A stretch of 64,000 nucleotides of DNA, taken from Burkholderiales bacterium (GTDB taxonomy: Bacteria > Pseudomonadota > Gammaproteobacteria > Burkholderiales > Burkholderiaceae_E). The notes beneath the pieces are model-generated. The model made no database searches and was not told where the DNA came from. It was given only the letters and a program-made list of their open reading frames with translations. Position numbers and translations under genes: made by a program. The DNA is taken from contig JAPLQE010000056.1 of NCBI GenBank assembly GCA_026399835.1, positions 1-64,000 of the forward strand, given 5' to 3'. Below, one piece after another: positions 44,014 through 56,272 of this stretch (position 1 is the first letter of the stretch; every line of letters starts with the position of its first letter).

Positions 44014-44976
44014 TCAGCCCGCGGCCCGCCGCGCGAGCTCGATGTAGAGCGGGATGCCGACCAGCACGTTGAACGGGAAGGTCACCCCGAGCGCCAGTCC
44101 GATCGACAGCGACGGATTGGCCTGCGGCACCGCGATCCGCATCGCGGTCGGCGCAGCAATGTAGGACGCGCTCGCCGCCAGGGTCGCAAGCGTCGCGACG
44201 CCCGCGACCGACAGCCCGAGCGCGAGCCCCAGCGCACCGCCCACCAGCGCCAGCAACGGCGGCGCGATCAGCCCGAACGCCAGCAGCCGTGGCCCGGCGC
44301 GCCGCAGATCCTGGAGCCGGCCGCCGGCCACCAGCCCGAGCTCGAGCAGGAACAGCGCGAGCACCCCCTTGAACATCCCGACGAACACCGGATCGATCGG
44401 CGCGAGCGCCGCGGGCCCTGCGATCCAGCCGATCGCGATGCCGCCGAGCAGCAGCACCACCGCCTTGCCGAACAGCACCTCGTGCAGCAGCGTGGCCCAG
44501 CTCGAGGTGCCGACGCCGGATCGCCCCGCCTCGCGCGCCATGCCCCGCCGCGCCAGCAGCACGCCGACGACGATGCCCGGCGCCTCCATCAGCGCGACCA
44601 GCATCGCGAGAAACGCCTCGGGTTCGATCCCCGCCCGGGCGAGCGCGCTCTGCGCGACCGCGAAGGTGACGACGCTCACCGACCCGTAGTGCGCGGCGAT
44701 CGACGCGGCGTCCGCCGCCCCCAGCCGCACGCCCGCACGCAGCACCGGATACAGCACCAGCGGCACCACCGCCGACAGCGCCACCGCGGCGAGCGCCACC
44801 GGCCACAGGGCGGCCAGCGGCTGCACCGCGATCTGCGCGCCGCCCTTGAGACCGATCGCGATCAGCAGGTAGATCGACAGGGTCTCGTAGAGCGCCTCCG
44901 GCAGGCGCAGCTCCGAGCGCGCGAGCCGGGCGAGGACGCCGAGGGCGAAGAAGAGGATGACAGGGTCTAGGCTCAC
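44014..44976 (-). CDS. Sodium-dependent bicarbonate transporter-like permease (SbtA type)
   Basis: A 320-residue membrane protein with about ten hydrophobic segments. LPEALYETLSIYLLIAIGLK early in the chain, then AHYGSVSVVTFAVAQ and EAFLAMLVALMEAPGIVVGV, are typical of the SbtA family of sodium/bicarbonate symporters. It is somewhat shorter than cyanobacterial SbtA (about 370). The GTG start at 44974-44976 overlaps the stop of iscX (GTGA), so translation is coupled to the ISC operon. A PII-like gene follows. Substrate is inferred from family; sulfate or another anion cannot be excluded. Confidence 0.8.
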   Translation of the reverse strand: MSLDPVILFFALGVLARLARSELRLPEALYETLSIYLLIAIGLKGGAQIAVQPLAALWPVALAAVALSAVVPLVLYPVLRAGVRLGAADAASIAAHYGSVSVVTFAVAQSALARAGIEPEAFLAMLVALMEAPGIVVGVLLARRGMAREAGRSGVGTSSWATLLHEVLFGKAVVLLLGGIAIGWIAGPAALAPIDPVFVGMFKGVLALFLLELGLVAGGRLQDLRRAGPRLLAFGLIAPPLLALVGGALGLALGLSVAGVATLATLAASASYIAAPTAMRIAVPQANPSLSIGLALGVTFPFNVLVGIPLYIELARRAAG

Positions 44977-45164
44977 TGCTCCTCGATCCACGCCTGCTGG
45001 ATCGCCTCGAGGATCTTCTCGCCACTGCGCTTGGGGTCGTCGTCGAACTCCGGCAGCGCGAGCACCCAAGCGTGCAGCTCGGTGAAGCGCACGCGGGTCG
45101 GGTCGACGTCGGGATGCGCCTCGTCGAGCGCGATCGCGATCTCGAGGGTGTCGGTCCACTTCAT
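44973..45164 (-). CDS. iscX: ISC accessory protein IscX
   Basis: A 63-residue acidic protein of the IscX/YfhJ family, which binds IscS and ferrous iron and tunes cluster assembly. MKWTDTLEIAIALDEAHPDV and the WIEEQ end are typical, and the helix LHAWVLALPEFDDDP matches the IscS-contacting face. It starts 37 bases after fdx. Its stop overlaps the GTG of the following permease gene. Confidence 0.93.
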   Translation of the reverse strand: MKWTDTLEIAIALDEAHPDVDPTRVRFTELHAWVLALPEFDDDPKRSGEKILEAIQQAWIEEQ

Positions 45165-45201
45165 GGCGGCGGCCTCGGGGAAAGGGAACGGCGAGCCTGC
45201 G

Positions 45202-45534
45202 TCACTCGCGAGCGTGGTTGATCGTGTACTTCGGCAGCTCGATCGTGAGGTCGGTCGCCACCGGATCCAGCTGGCAGGACAGGCGCGAGGACGCGGTCAG
45301 TCCCCAGGCCTTGTCGAGCATGTCGTCCTCGTCGTCGCTCGACGGGGGCAGCCGGTTGAAGCCGTCCCTGACGATGACGTGACAGGTGGTGCACGCGGCG
45401 ACCATGCCGCAGGCGTGCTCGATGTCGATGTGATGGTCGAGCAGCTGCTGGCACAGGCTCTTGCCGGGCTCGGCCTCGAACTTCGCGCCCTGGGGCGCGA
45501 GGCTCTCGTGGGGCAGGACGGTGATGGTGGGCAT
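45202..45534 (-). CDS. fdx: ISC-type [2Fe-2S] ferredoxin
   Basis: A 110-residue ferredoxin that supplies electrons in iron-sulfur assembly. The cluster ligands are C42, C48 and C51 in HACGMVAACTTCHV and C87 in RLSCQLDP. MPTITVLPHE is the usual opening and the GKSLCQQLLDHHIDIEH segment with C28 is characteristic of ISC ferredoxins. It starts six bases after hscA. Confidence 0.96.
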   Translation of the reverse strand: MPTITVLPHESLAPQGAKFEAEPGKSLCQQLLDHHIDIEHACGMVAACTTCHVIVRDGFNRLPPSSDDEDDMLDKAWGLTASSRLSCQLDPVATDLTIELPKYTINHARE

Positions 45535-45540
45535 GGCGTG

Positions 45541-47406
<1,866 letters not shown>

Positions 47407-47413
47407 GGGTTCC

Positions 47414-47944
47414 TCAGGCGGCGAGGCCGTCTTCGGCGGCGGCCACCTCTGCGCCGAACTTGTCGACGAACATCCAGCGGCGGACCGCGTCGGCGGCCCG
47501 CGTGTAATCGTGTTCCCGGTCGATCGCGGCGGCGATCTCGGCCAGGAGTCGATCTCGATGATCGCACAGCAGGCGGGCCAGCCCGGCGAGCGCTTCGGCG
47601 TCGCGGCCGATCCGCGCGTCCTCGAGCGCCTCGCGCCATGCCATCTGCTGCATCAGGAACGGCCGCGACATCGCCGTGTTCGTCTCGGCCTGCAAGGGCA
47701 CGCCGTGGAGCTCGCACAGATAGGCGGCACGTCGCCCCGGCTCGAGCAGCGTGCGGTACGCCTCGTTGGCCCGCGTCGCAAGCTGCATCGCGATCCGGCG
47801 CTCGGTCGCGCCGGCCGAGGCGAAGCGGTCCGGATGCACCGCCCCCTGCAGCCGGCGATAGGCCTGCTGCAGCTCGGCGGTGTCGACCCCGAACCGCTCG
47901 GGCAGGCCCAGCAGCTCGAAATGACTCTTGGTCAGGATGTCCAT
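47414..47944 (-). CDS. hscB: ISC co-chaperone HscB
   Basis: A 176-residue J-domain protein that stimulates HscA and delivers IscU. The J domain has the HPD motif at residues 37-39 (GAVHPDRF), and the C-terminal three-helix region includes [21 protein letters not shown]. It is preceded by a hairpin in the gap to iscA. Confidence 0.95.
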   Translation of the reverse strand: MDILTKSHFELLGLPERFGVDTAELQQAYRRLQGAVHPDRFASAGATERRIAMQLATRANEAYRTLLEPGRRAAYLCELHGVPLQAETNTAMSRPFLMQQMAWREALEDARIGRDAEALAGLARLLCDHRDRLLAEIAAAIDREHDYTRAADAVRRWMFVDKFGAEVAAAEDGLAA

Positions 47945-47970
47945 CGGATCCGGGAGCGGCTGAATGCAGA

Positions 47971-47989
47971 AGGCGGCCGGGGGCCGCCT
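47971..47989. terminator. Hairpin between iscA and hscB
   Basis: AGGCGGCC-GGG-GGCCGCCT is a perfect 8-base-pair stem with a three-base loop, in the 67-base gap between the two genes. Read on the coding strand the stem is followed by TTCTGCATT, a weak T-rich run. It may reduce read-through into hscBA or protect the upstream mRNA. Confidence 0.5.
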
Positions 47990-48011
47990 CCTGGGTCGGT
48001 ACGCGCGTCGT

Positions 48012-48335
48012 TCAGACCTTGAACGACTCGCCGCAGCCGCACTCGCTCTTGACGTTGGGGTTGTTGAAGCGGAACCCCTCGTTGAGCCCCTCGCGCGCGA
48101 AGTCGAGCTCCGTGCCGTCGATGTAGGACAGGCTGCGCGGATCGACGAGGACCTGCACGCCGTGGCTCTCGAACACCACGTCCTCGGGCAGCGGATCGTC
48201 CGCGTACTCGAGCTTGTAGGCCAGGCCCGAGCAGCCGGTGGTCTTGACGCCGAGCCGCAGCCCGATGCCCTTGCCCCGGCGCTCGAGGTAGCGCGACACG
48301 TGGCGTGCCGCGGCTTCGGTGAGCGTGATCGCCAT
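48012..48335 (-). CDS. iscA: A-type iron-sulfur carrier IscA
   Basis: A 107-residue carrier that passes clusters to apoproteins. The three conserved cysteines are C35 in [10 protein letters not shown], and C99 and C101 in [26 protein letters not shown] is the usual opening and [13 protein letters not shown] the core. GAAGGAGG precedes the ATG; the frame runs on upstream but without homology. Confidence 0.95.
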   Translation of the reverse strand: MAITLTEAAARHVSRYLERRGKGIGLRLGVKTTGCSGLAYKLEYADDPLPEDVVFESHGVQVLVDPRSLSYIDGTELDFAREGLNEGFRFNNPNVKSECGCGESFKV

Positions 48336-48346
48336 GGCGGCCTCCT

Positions 48347-48757
48347 TCAGGCGGCCCGGGGCTGCTGGTCGGCCTGCTCCGCGTGCTTGGTCCGGTAGTC
48401 CTCGATGGCCGCCTTGATCGCGTCCTCGGCCAGGATCGAGCAGTGGATCTTGACCGGCGGCAGCGCGAGCTCCTCGGCGATCTGGGTGTTCTTGATCCCC
48501 ATCGCCTCGTCGAGCGTCTTGCCCTTGACCCACTCGGTGACCAGCGACGACGACGCGATCGCCGAACCGCAGCCGTAGGTCTTGAACTTCGCGTCCTCGA
48601 TCAGGCCGTTCGCACCGACCTTGATCTGCAGCTTCATGACGTCGCCGCAGGCCGGCGCGCCGACCATGCCGGTACCGACGGTGGGATCGCCCTTGTCCAT
48701 CGCACCCACGTTGCGCGGGTTCTCGTAATGATCGATGACCTTGTCGCTGTATGCCAT
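48347..48757 (-). CDS. iscU: Iron-sulfur scaffold IscU
   Basis: A 136-residue scaffold on which the cluster is built. The ligands are C37 and D39 (GAPACGDVM), C63 ([12 protein letters not shown]) and C106 (KIHCSILAE). LPPVK at 99-103 is the site recognised by Hsc[19 protein letters not shown] is the standard opening. Confidence 0.97.
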   Translation of the reverse strand: MAYSDKVIDHYENPRNVGAMDKGDPTVGTGMVGAPACGDVMKLQIKVGANGLIEDAKFKTYGCGSAIASSSLVTEWVKGKTLDEAMGIKNTQIAEELALPPVKIHCSILAEDAIKAAIEDYRTKHAEQADQQPRAA

Positions 48758-48816
48758 GTCATGCCTCTCGTTCTTTGTACTGAACTGCCACTACGTCCCT
48801 GTGCCGCGCGTGAAAC

Positions 48817-50025
48817 TCAGTGGGCGGCCCACTGCACCGTATTGAGGTCGATGCCTTCCTTGTACATGTCCCAGAGCGGCGACATCTCCCGCAGCTTGCC
48901 GACCTTGTCCTGCAGCAGCTTCACTGCGAAGTCCACCTCCTCCTCGGTCGTGAAGCGACCGACGGAGAAGCGGATCGAGCTGTGGGCGAGTTCGTCGCTG
49001 CGGCCGAGCGCGCGCAGCACGTACGACGGCTCGAGGCTCGCCGACGTGCAGGCCGAACCCGACGACACCGCGAGGTCCTTGATCGCCATGATCAGCGACT
49101 CGCCCTCGACGTAGTTGAAGCTCACGTTGAGGTTGTGCGGCACGCGCCGCTCCATGTCGCCGTTCACGTAGACCTCCTCGATCCGCGACAGGCCGCGCCA
49201 GAGCTTGTCGCGCAGCATGCGGATGCGCTCGTTCTCGGTCTTCATCTCGAGCTTCGCGAGCCGGAACGCCTCGCCCATGCCGACGATCTGGTGCGTCGGG
49301 AGCGTGCCGGAGCGCATGCCCCGCTCGTGCCCGCCGCCGTGGATCTGCGCCTCGATGCGCACGCGCGGCTTGCGCCGGACGTACAGCGCGCCCATGCCCT
49401 TGGGGCCATAGGTCTTGTGAGCCGAGAAGCTCATCAGGTCGACCTTCAGCGCGCCGAGGTCGATGTCGACCTTGCCGGTGGCCTGCGCACTGTCGACGTG
49501 GAACAGGATGCTCCGCTCGCGGCACAGCTCGCCAAGCGCGGGGATGTCCTGGATGACGCCGATCTCGTTGTTCACGTACATGACCGACAGCAGGATGGTG
49601 TCGGGCCGCAGCGCGGCCTTGAGCGCATCCATGTCGATCAGGCCGTCCTCGCGGACGTCGAGGTAGGTGACCTCGAAGCCCTCGCGCTCGAGCTCGCGCA
49701 TCGTGTCGAGGGTGGCCTTGTGCTCGGTCTTGACCGTGATCAGGTGCTTGCCGCGCTCCTTGTAGAAGTGCGCCGCGCCCTTGACCGCGAGATTGATCGA
49801 CTCGGTCGCGCCCGAGGTCCAGACGATTTCCTTCGGATCGCATCCGACGAGCGCAGCGACGTGCTCGCGCGCCTCCTCGACCGCCTCTTCGGCCGCCCAG
49901 CCGTACGCATGGCTGCGCGAGGCGGGGTTGCCGAAGTTCTGGCCGAGCCAGGGCACCATGCGGTCGACCACGCGGGGGTCGACCGGCGTGGTGGCCGAGT
50001 AGTCGAGATAGATCGGAAGATGCAT
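48817..50025 (-). CDS. iscS: Cysteine desulfurase IscS
   Basis: A 402-residue PLP enzyme that draws sulfur from cysteine for cluster assembly and tRNA thiolation. [14 protein letters not shown] is the family opening, the PLP lysine is K204 in [12 protein letters not shown], and the active cysteine is C326 in [10 protein letters not shown]. The C-terminal IscU-binding tail ends [21 protein letters not shown], as usual. It starts 40 bases after iscR. Confidence 0.97.
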   Translation of the reverse strand: MHLPIYLDYSATTPVDPRVVDRMVPWLGQNFGNPASRSHAYGWAAEEAVEEAREHVAALVGCDPKEIVWTSGATESINLAVKGAAHFYKERGKHLITVKTEHKATLDTMRELEREGFEVTYLDVREDGLIDMDALKAALRPDTILLSVMYVNNEIGVIQDIPALGELCRERSILFHVDSAQATGKVDIDLGALKVDLMSFSAHKTYGPKGMGALYVRRKPRVRIEAQIHGGGHERGMRSGTLPTHQIVGMGEAFRLAKLEMKTENERIRMLRDKLWRGLSRIEEVYVNGDMERRVPHNLNVSFNYVEGESLIMAIKDLAVSSGSACTSASLEPSYVLRALGRSDELAHSSIRFSVGRFTTEEEVDFAVKLLQDKVGKLREMSPLWDMYKEGIDLNTVQWAAH

Positions 50026-50065
50026 CGAACGGACTCCCTGTCGTCTGTCTAGTCTGCCGGCCGCG

Positions 50066-50596
50066 TCATGACGCTGTGGTCACGCGCGAGCCGTGCATGT
50101 TGATCGGCTGCAGCGTCGAGGTCGGAAACTCCAGCGCCGCGCGATGCTCGCGCAGCACCGAGATCTGCTTCGGCGGCGCCTTGGTCTCGCGGCCACGCTG
50201 CTGCTCGACGAGCTCCTGCAGCGTCACGCCATCGAGGAATTCGATCATCTTCTTGTTCAGGTTGCTCCACAGCTCGTGCGTCATGCACGGACCGTCGTCG
50301 TGGCAGTTCTCCTTGCCGCCGCAGTTGGTGGCATCGAGCGGCTCGTCCACGGCGAAGATGATGTCTGCGACCGAGACGTCGCGCATCGGGCGAGCCAGCG
50401 TGTAGCCGCCGCCGGGGCCGCGGGTGCTCTCGACCAGCTCATGACGGCGAAGCTTGCCGAACAGCTGCTCGAGGTAGGACAGCGAGATCTTCTGGCGCTG
50501 GCTGATGCCCGCGAGCGTGACGGGGCCATTGTGCTGGCGCATCGCCAGATCGATCATGGCGGTCACTGCGAAGCGGCCTTTGGTGGTCAGTCTCAT
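50066..50596 (-). CDS. iscR: Iron-sulfur regulator IscR
   Basis: A 176-residue Rrf2-family repressor that senses iron-sulfur status with a [2Fe-2S] cluster and controls this operon. The winged-helix [18 protein letters not shown] is exact, and cluster ligands C92, C98 and C104 with H107 are in [19 protein letters not shown]. The ATG at 50594-50596 has GGAG seven bases upstream and gives the usual N-terminus; the GTG just before it would add one residue. IscR-like sites lie upstream. Confidence 0.96.
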   Translation of the reverse strand: MRLTTKGRFAVTAMIDLAMRQHNGPVTLAGISQRQKISLSYLEQLFGKLRRHELVESTRGPGGGYTLARPMRDVSVADIIFAVDEPLDATNCGGKENCHDDGPCMTHELWSNLNKKMIEFLDGVTLQELVEQQRGRETKAPPKQISVLREHRAALEFPTSTLQPINMHGSRVTTAS

Positions 50597-50630
50597 CACG
50601 AAGCTCCGGTAAACCCGACTAAGCGACTCA

Positions 50631-50664
50631 AGAATACCAATAACCTACCGGGTTGGTCGAGTAT
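50631..50664 (-). promoter_or_regulatory. IscR-type-1-like site and possible iscR promoter
   Basis: On the minus strand, bases 50664 down to 50640 form a 25-base element of the type-1 layout: ATAC then CGAC, a spacer, GGTAGGTTAT at the end. It starts 69 bases from the iscR ATG. TATTCT at 50636-50631 could be a -10, with TCGACC near 50659-50654 as -35. Holo-IscR binding here would repress the operon. Confidence 0.6.
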
Positions 50665-50714
50665 CCGTACAGGCGTCGGGGAATTTGTCCTGGACAAACG
50701 AGCAACCGGACACG

Positions 50715-50743
50715 ACGGTAGGGATACCCGAGTATTTTGTCAA
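50715..50743 (-). promoter_or_regulatory. Second iscR-side promoter with overlapping IscR-like half-sites
   Basis: On the minus strand TTGACA (50743-50738) is a perfect -35, with a weak -10 TACCGT (50720-50715) at 17 bases. The bases between include AAAATACTCGGGTAT, which is like the right half of a type-1 IscR site. The left half TTGAC is shifted by one base relative to the consensus. This could be the main iscR promoter, with the second site nearer the gene. Confidence 0.45.
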
Positions 50744-50815
50744 GGCTTTGCTCAGGACGAGGCGGTCGATTCGGTCTGACAAACGGTCTTCGACCTTCAA
50801 CCGGACGCAAGAAGA

Positions 50816-50842
50816 CCCCACACCGGACAGGGTCCGGGGTGA
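50816..50842 (-). terminator. Weak hairpin downstream of the phosphatase gene
   Basis: CACCGGAC-AGG-GTCCGGGGTG and neighbouring C/G runs can pair, and read on the minus strand the stem is followed by TCTTCTT. It lies about 80 bases after the phosphatase stop and could end that transcript before the iscR promoter. The stem has at least one mismatch. Confidence 0.35.
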
Positions 50843-50919
50843 GGTCGCCCCTCGGTGGAACAGCGTGGAATCGAGCGCGCCCGTCTGGTCGGGACGCGCA
50901 GCAGGTCTATTCGCGGCTC

Positions 50920-51441
50920 CTAGGCGGCGGCGACCTGGGTCGCGCGGCGGCGGGCGACCTCGAGCAGCCCGGCGCAGGCGTCCTCGATGAAGTCGAGGGA
51001 CTGGTCGAAGCCCTGCTGCGCACCGTAATAGGGGTCGGGGATGGTCGCCGACTCGTGCTCGGTCGCGAAGCGCATCAGCAGCTGCAGCTTGTGGTGCGCC
51101 TTCTTGGGGCCGGTCTGCTGGAGCAGCGACAGGTTGTCCCAGTCCATCGCGAGAATCAGGTCGAAGCGCTCGAAGTCGATGTCCTCGACCTGGCGCGCGC
51201 GCAGGTCGGTGATGTCGTAGCCGCGCTTGGCCGCCGTCGCCTGGGCGCGCTTGTCCGGTGCCTCGCCCGCATGAAAGGCGTGGGTGCCCGCCGACTCGAC
51301 CTTGACGACGTCGTCGAGGCCGGCCTGCCGGATCATGTGGCGGAACACGCCCTCGGCCATCGGGGAGCGGCAGATGTTGCCCATGCAGACGAACAGCACC
51401 CGGGTGTTCATCGCCATCGTGAGGGGTTCTCGTTTTGCCAT
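50920..51441 (-). CDS. Low-molecular-weight protein-tyrosine-phosphatase
   Basis: A 173-residue LMW phosphatase. The catalytic CX5R loop is C19 to R25 in VCMGNICRSP, and the general acid aspartate is in the DPYYG motif near residue 138. Length and order fit the family. The ATG at 51439-51441 has GGAAGAAG upstream; a second in-frame Met at residue 9 or 11 would be nearer the family start. It follows uvrB by 42 bases, so both may be on one transcript. Polysaccharide-export phosphatases belong to this family, but no such cluster is here. Confidence 0.9.
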   Translation of the reverse strand: MAKREPLTMAMNTRVLFVCMGNICRSPMAEGVFRHMIRQAGLDDVVKVESAGTHAFHAGEAPDKRAQATAAKRGYDITDLRARQVEDIDFERFDLILAMDWDNLSLLQQTGPKKAHHKLQLLMRFATEHESATIPDPYYGAQQGFDQSLDFIEDACAGLLEVARRRATQVAAA

Positions 51442-51483
51442 GTCTTCTTCCGCGCTGGAAACAATTGTCTTGGGTCGGCGGCG

Positions 51484-53568
<2,085 letters not shown>

Positions 53569-53758
53569 GGAGTCCGCGAAGGGTCCGTGTCGGGCACGCG
53601 TGCTAGACTTTGCGGCGCATCATGTTGCGGCGCGCCAAAGTGAGGATTATCCCCCCTGCGCACCGAAAAAGCCAGCATTTTGCACAAAAATTGAGCAGCA
53701 GCGAAGCCTCCGCCGGTCTGCTCAGGTTGTATACCGACTTTCAGATCAAGGTCTTGCG

Positions 53759-54964
53759 ATGGCTTCCTCACCCTTTTCCGCGGTGCCTATGGCCGCGCGG
53801 GATCCGATACTCGGGCTCAACGAGGCATTCGCCGCCGACACGCGCCCCAACAAGGTGAATCTCGGCGTCGGGGTCTACTGCGACGACACCGGCAAGATCC
53901 CGCTGCTGGCTGCCGTGCGTCAGGCGGAGGCCCATCTGACCGCCGCCGGCTCCGCGCGCGGCTACCTGCCGATCGACGGCATCGCCCAGTACAACAAGGC
54001 CGTGCAGTCGATGCTCTTCGGGCCGGCCTCGCCGCTGATCGCCGAGCAGCGGGTCGCGACCGTCCAGGCCCTGGGCGGCACCGGCGCGCTGAAGGTCGGC
54101 GCCGACCTGCTCAAGCGCTTCGTGCCCGAAGCCAAGGTGCTGATCAGCGACCCGAGCTGGGAGAACCACCGTGCGCTGTTCGAGAGCGCGGGCTTCGTCG
54201 TCGAGACCTACCCGTACTACGACGCGGTGTCGCACGGCGTGCGCTTCGACGAGATGCTGGCCACGCTGCGCGCCCTGCCCGCCCGCTCGATCGTCGTGCT
54301 GCACGCCTGCTGCCACAACCCGACGGGCGTGGACCTGACCGAGGGTCAGTGGGTCCAGGTCGTCGAGGCCTGCAAGGCCGCCGAGCTGATCCCTTTCCTC
54401 GACATCGCCTACCAGGGCTTCGGCGACGGCATCGACGCCGATGCGTCGGCCGTTCGGCGCTTCGCCGGTGCCGGCATCGACTTCCTCGTCTCGAGCTCGT
54501 TCTCGAAGTCCTTCTCGCTGTACGGCGAGCGGGTCGGGGCGCTGTCCTTCGTCGCCCAGAGCAAGGACGAGGCGGCGCGCCTCCTGAGCCAGCTGAAGCG
54601 CGTGGTCCGCACCAACTACTCCAACCCGCCGATCCACGGCGGCGCCCTCGTCGCGGCCGTGCTGTCCTCGCCCGAGCTGCGCGCGCTGTGGGAGCAGGAG
54701 CTCGCCGGCATGCGCGACCGGATCCGCGCGATGCGCACCGGGCTGGTCGAGCGGCTGGCGGCGCGCGGCGTCAAGCGCGACTTCGGCTTCGTCGCCAAGC
54801 AGCGCGGCATGTTCTCGTACTCGGGCCTCACCTCGGCCCAGGTCGACCGCCTGCGCGACGAGTTCGGCATCTATGCGGTGTCCACCGGGCGCATCTGCCT
54901 GGCGGCGGTCAACAGCCGCAACATCGACGCGGTCGCCGATGCGATCGCCGCCGTGATCGCCTGA
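53759..54964 (+). CDS. Aromatic/aspartate aminotransferase (TyrB/AspC type)
   Basis: A 401-residue class I PLP aminotransferase, most like aromatic-amino-acid or aspartate aminotransferase: DPILGLNEAFAADTRPNKVN and LGVGVYCDDTGKIPLL are the usual opening. The PLP lysine is K250 in SSSFSKSFSLYGERVGAL, HNPTG (187-191) and DIAYQGFGDG (215-224) are conserved, and the substrate arginine near the C-terminus is in STGRICLA. The two enzyme types cannot be separated by sight. The start is set at the last ATG before homology (53759). Converges on the NIPSNAP gene. Confidence 0.92.
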   Translation: MASSPFSAVPMAARDPILGLNEAFAADTRPNKVNLGVGVYCDDTGKIPLLAAVRQAEAHLTAAGSARGYLPIDGIAQYNKAVQSMLFGPASPLIAEQRVATVQALGGTGALKVGADLLKRFVPEAKVLISDPSWENHRALFESAGFVVETYPYYDAVSHGVRFDEMLATLRALPARSIVVLHACCHNPTGVDLTEGQWVQVVEACKAAELIPFLDIAYQGFGDGIDADASAVRRFAGAGIDFLVSSSFSKSFSLYGERVGALSFVAQSKDEAARLLSQLKRVVRTNYSNPPIHGGALVAAVLSSPELRALWEQELAGMRDRIRAMRTGLVERLAARGVKRDFGFVAKQRGMFSYSGLTSAQVDRLRDEFGIYAVSTGRICLAAVNSRNIDAVADAIAAVIA

Positions 54965-54977
54965 TCGCGGGCTCGGA

Positions 54978-55007
54978 CGTCGCGCCCCCACCCCGGGGCG
55001 CGCGACG
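54978..55007. terminator. GC-rich hairpin between convergent genes
   Basis: CGTCGCGCCCC and, six bases later, GGGGCGCGCGACG pair with a two-base bulge. It lies in the 55-base gap between two convergent genes. No T-run follows on either strand, so it may be a two-way structural end rather than a classical terminator. Confidence 0.4.
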
Positions 55008-55019
55008 CCCGGTCGTCGA

Positions 55020-55346
55020 TCAGCGCAGCTTCGAGTACGCGGTCGGCGCCAGGGACAGGTTCGACAGGTGCGAGATCAGCGGCCCGTTGCGCTCGGTTTC
55101 GGCCTTGGCCGCCAGCCAGTCCGGATCCGTCACGAAGCCGTTCCAGATTCGCTCGCGCTCGGCGAGGCTGTCCCATTCGAGGACGTAGTAGAGGTCGTTG
55201 CTCGAGTCGCCGACCAGCACCGTCCAGAAGGCCAGCTGGCGCACGCCGTGCTTCTCCCAGAGCTTGAGCGTGACCGTCTCGAAGCGGCGGTTCAGGTCGG
55301 GCAGCCGCCCGGGCATCGCATGGTAGATGCGCAGTTCGTGGATCAT
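55020..55346 (-). CDS. NIPSNAP family protein
   Basis: A 108-residue protein of the NIPSNAP/antibiotic-biosynthesis-monooxygenase-like fold. MIHELRIYHAMPGRLPDLNR is the family opening, the middle has YYVLEWDSLAERERIWNGF, and the C-terminal region has GPLISHLSNLSLAPTAYSKL. No catalytic role is established for the bacterial members. It lies 19 bases from the SDR gene on the same strand, so they probably form a unit. Confidence 0.88.
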   Translation of the reverse strand: MIHELRIYHAMPGRLPDLNRRFETVTLKLWEKHGVRQLAFWTVLVGDSSNDLYYVLEWDSLAERERIWNGFVTDPDWLAAKAETERNGPLISHLSNLSLAPTAYSKLR

Positions 55347-55365
55347 CGTCTCGCTCCCGGAGGGT

Positions 55366-56124
55366 TCAGCCGCGCCCGATGAAGGGCATCTTGGTCGCCA
55401 TGACCGTGACGAACTGGACGTTCGCGTCCAGCGGCAGGCTCGCCATGTAGCGGATCGTGCTGCCGACGTGCGCGACGTCCATCAGCGGCTCGGGCTTGAT
55501 CGAACCGTCGGCCTGCGGCACGCCGTCGGCCATGCGGGCGGCCATCGGCGTGTGGGCGTTGCCGATGTCGATCTGACCGCAGGCGATGTCGTACTTGCGG
55601 CCGTCGAGCGAGGTCGACCGGGTCAGGCCGGTGATCGCGTGCTTGGTCGAGGTGTAGGGCGCCGAGTTCGGCCGCGGCACGTGCGCCGAGATCGAGCCGT
55701 TGTTGATGATGCGGCCGCCGCGCGGCGTCTGCGCCTTCATGATCCGGAACGCGTGCTGCGTGCACAGGAACGGGCCGGTCAGGTTCGTGTTCACCGCGGC
55801 CTGCCACTGCGCGAGCGCCAGGTCCTCGAGGTTGATCGCCGGCGCGCCGACCCCTGCGTTGTTGAACAGCAGGTCGAGCCGCCCGAAGACCTGGACCGTC
55901 CGGTCGAACAGGGCCGCGACCGAGGCCGGATCGGTGACGTCGGTGGGCACGGCCAGCGCGCGCGCCGCGTCGACACCCGACTCGGCGATCACCTGCTGCA
56001 GCGGCTCGGCCCGCCGTCCCGCGAGCACCACCCGGTAGCCGTCGTCCAGCAGCGCCAGCGCCGCCGCGCGACCCACCCCCGTGCCGGCACCGGTCACCAG
56101 CGCCACCTTCTCGTGCGAAGCCAT
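55366..56124 (-). CDS. Short-chain dehydrogenase/reductase
   Basis: A 252-residue SDR oxidoreductase. [13 protein letters not shown] (11-23) binds the nucleotide, NNAGVG (88-93) is conserved, and Ser144, Tyr157 and Lys161 form the catalytic triad ([21 protein letters not shown]). The arginines after the second strand (AGRRAEP, 35-41) favour NADPH. The substrate is unknown. Start at 56122-56124 gives the exact family N-terminus; a frame open upstream adds 107 residues without homology. Confidence 0.9.
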   Translation of the reverse strand: MASHEKVALVTGAGTGVGRAAALALLDDGYRVVLAGRRAEPLQQVIAESGVDAARALAVPTDVTDPASVAALFDRTVQVFGRLDLLFNNAGVGAPAINLEDLALAQWQAAVNTNLTGPFLCTQHAFRIMKAQTPRGGRIINNGSISAHVPRPNSAPYTSTKHAITGLTRSTSLDGRKYDIACGQIDIGNAHTPMAARMADGVPQADGSIKPEPLMDVAHVGSTIRYMASLPLDANVQFVTVMATKMPFIGRG

Positions 56125-56272
56125 GTCTCTCCCCTTTCTCGTTCGATTCGAAGACCGGCGATGGTACCGCGCTCGTCCCCGGGAATCCGCCGTCCATCCC
56201 CTGTCGCGTTGACCCGCGCTGATGCCAGGCGAAGACTGGCCGTGGCACTTTTTCCCACTTTCTGGACCTCCG

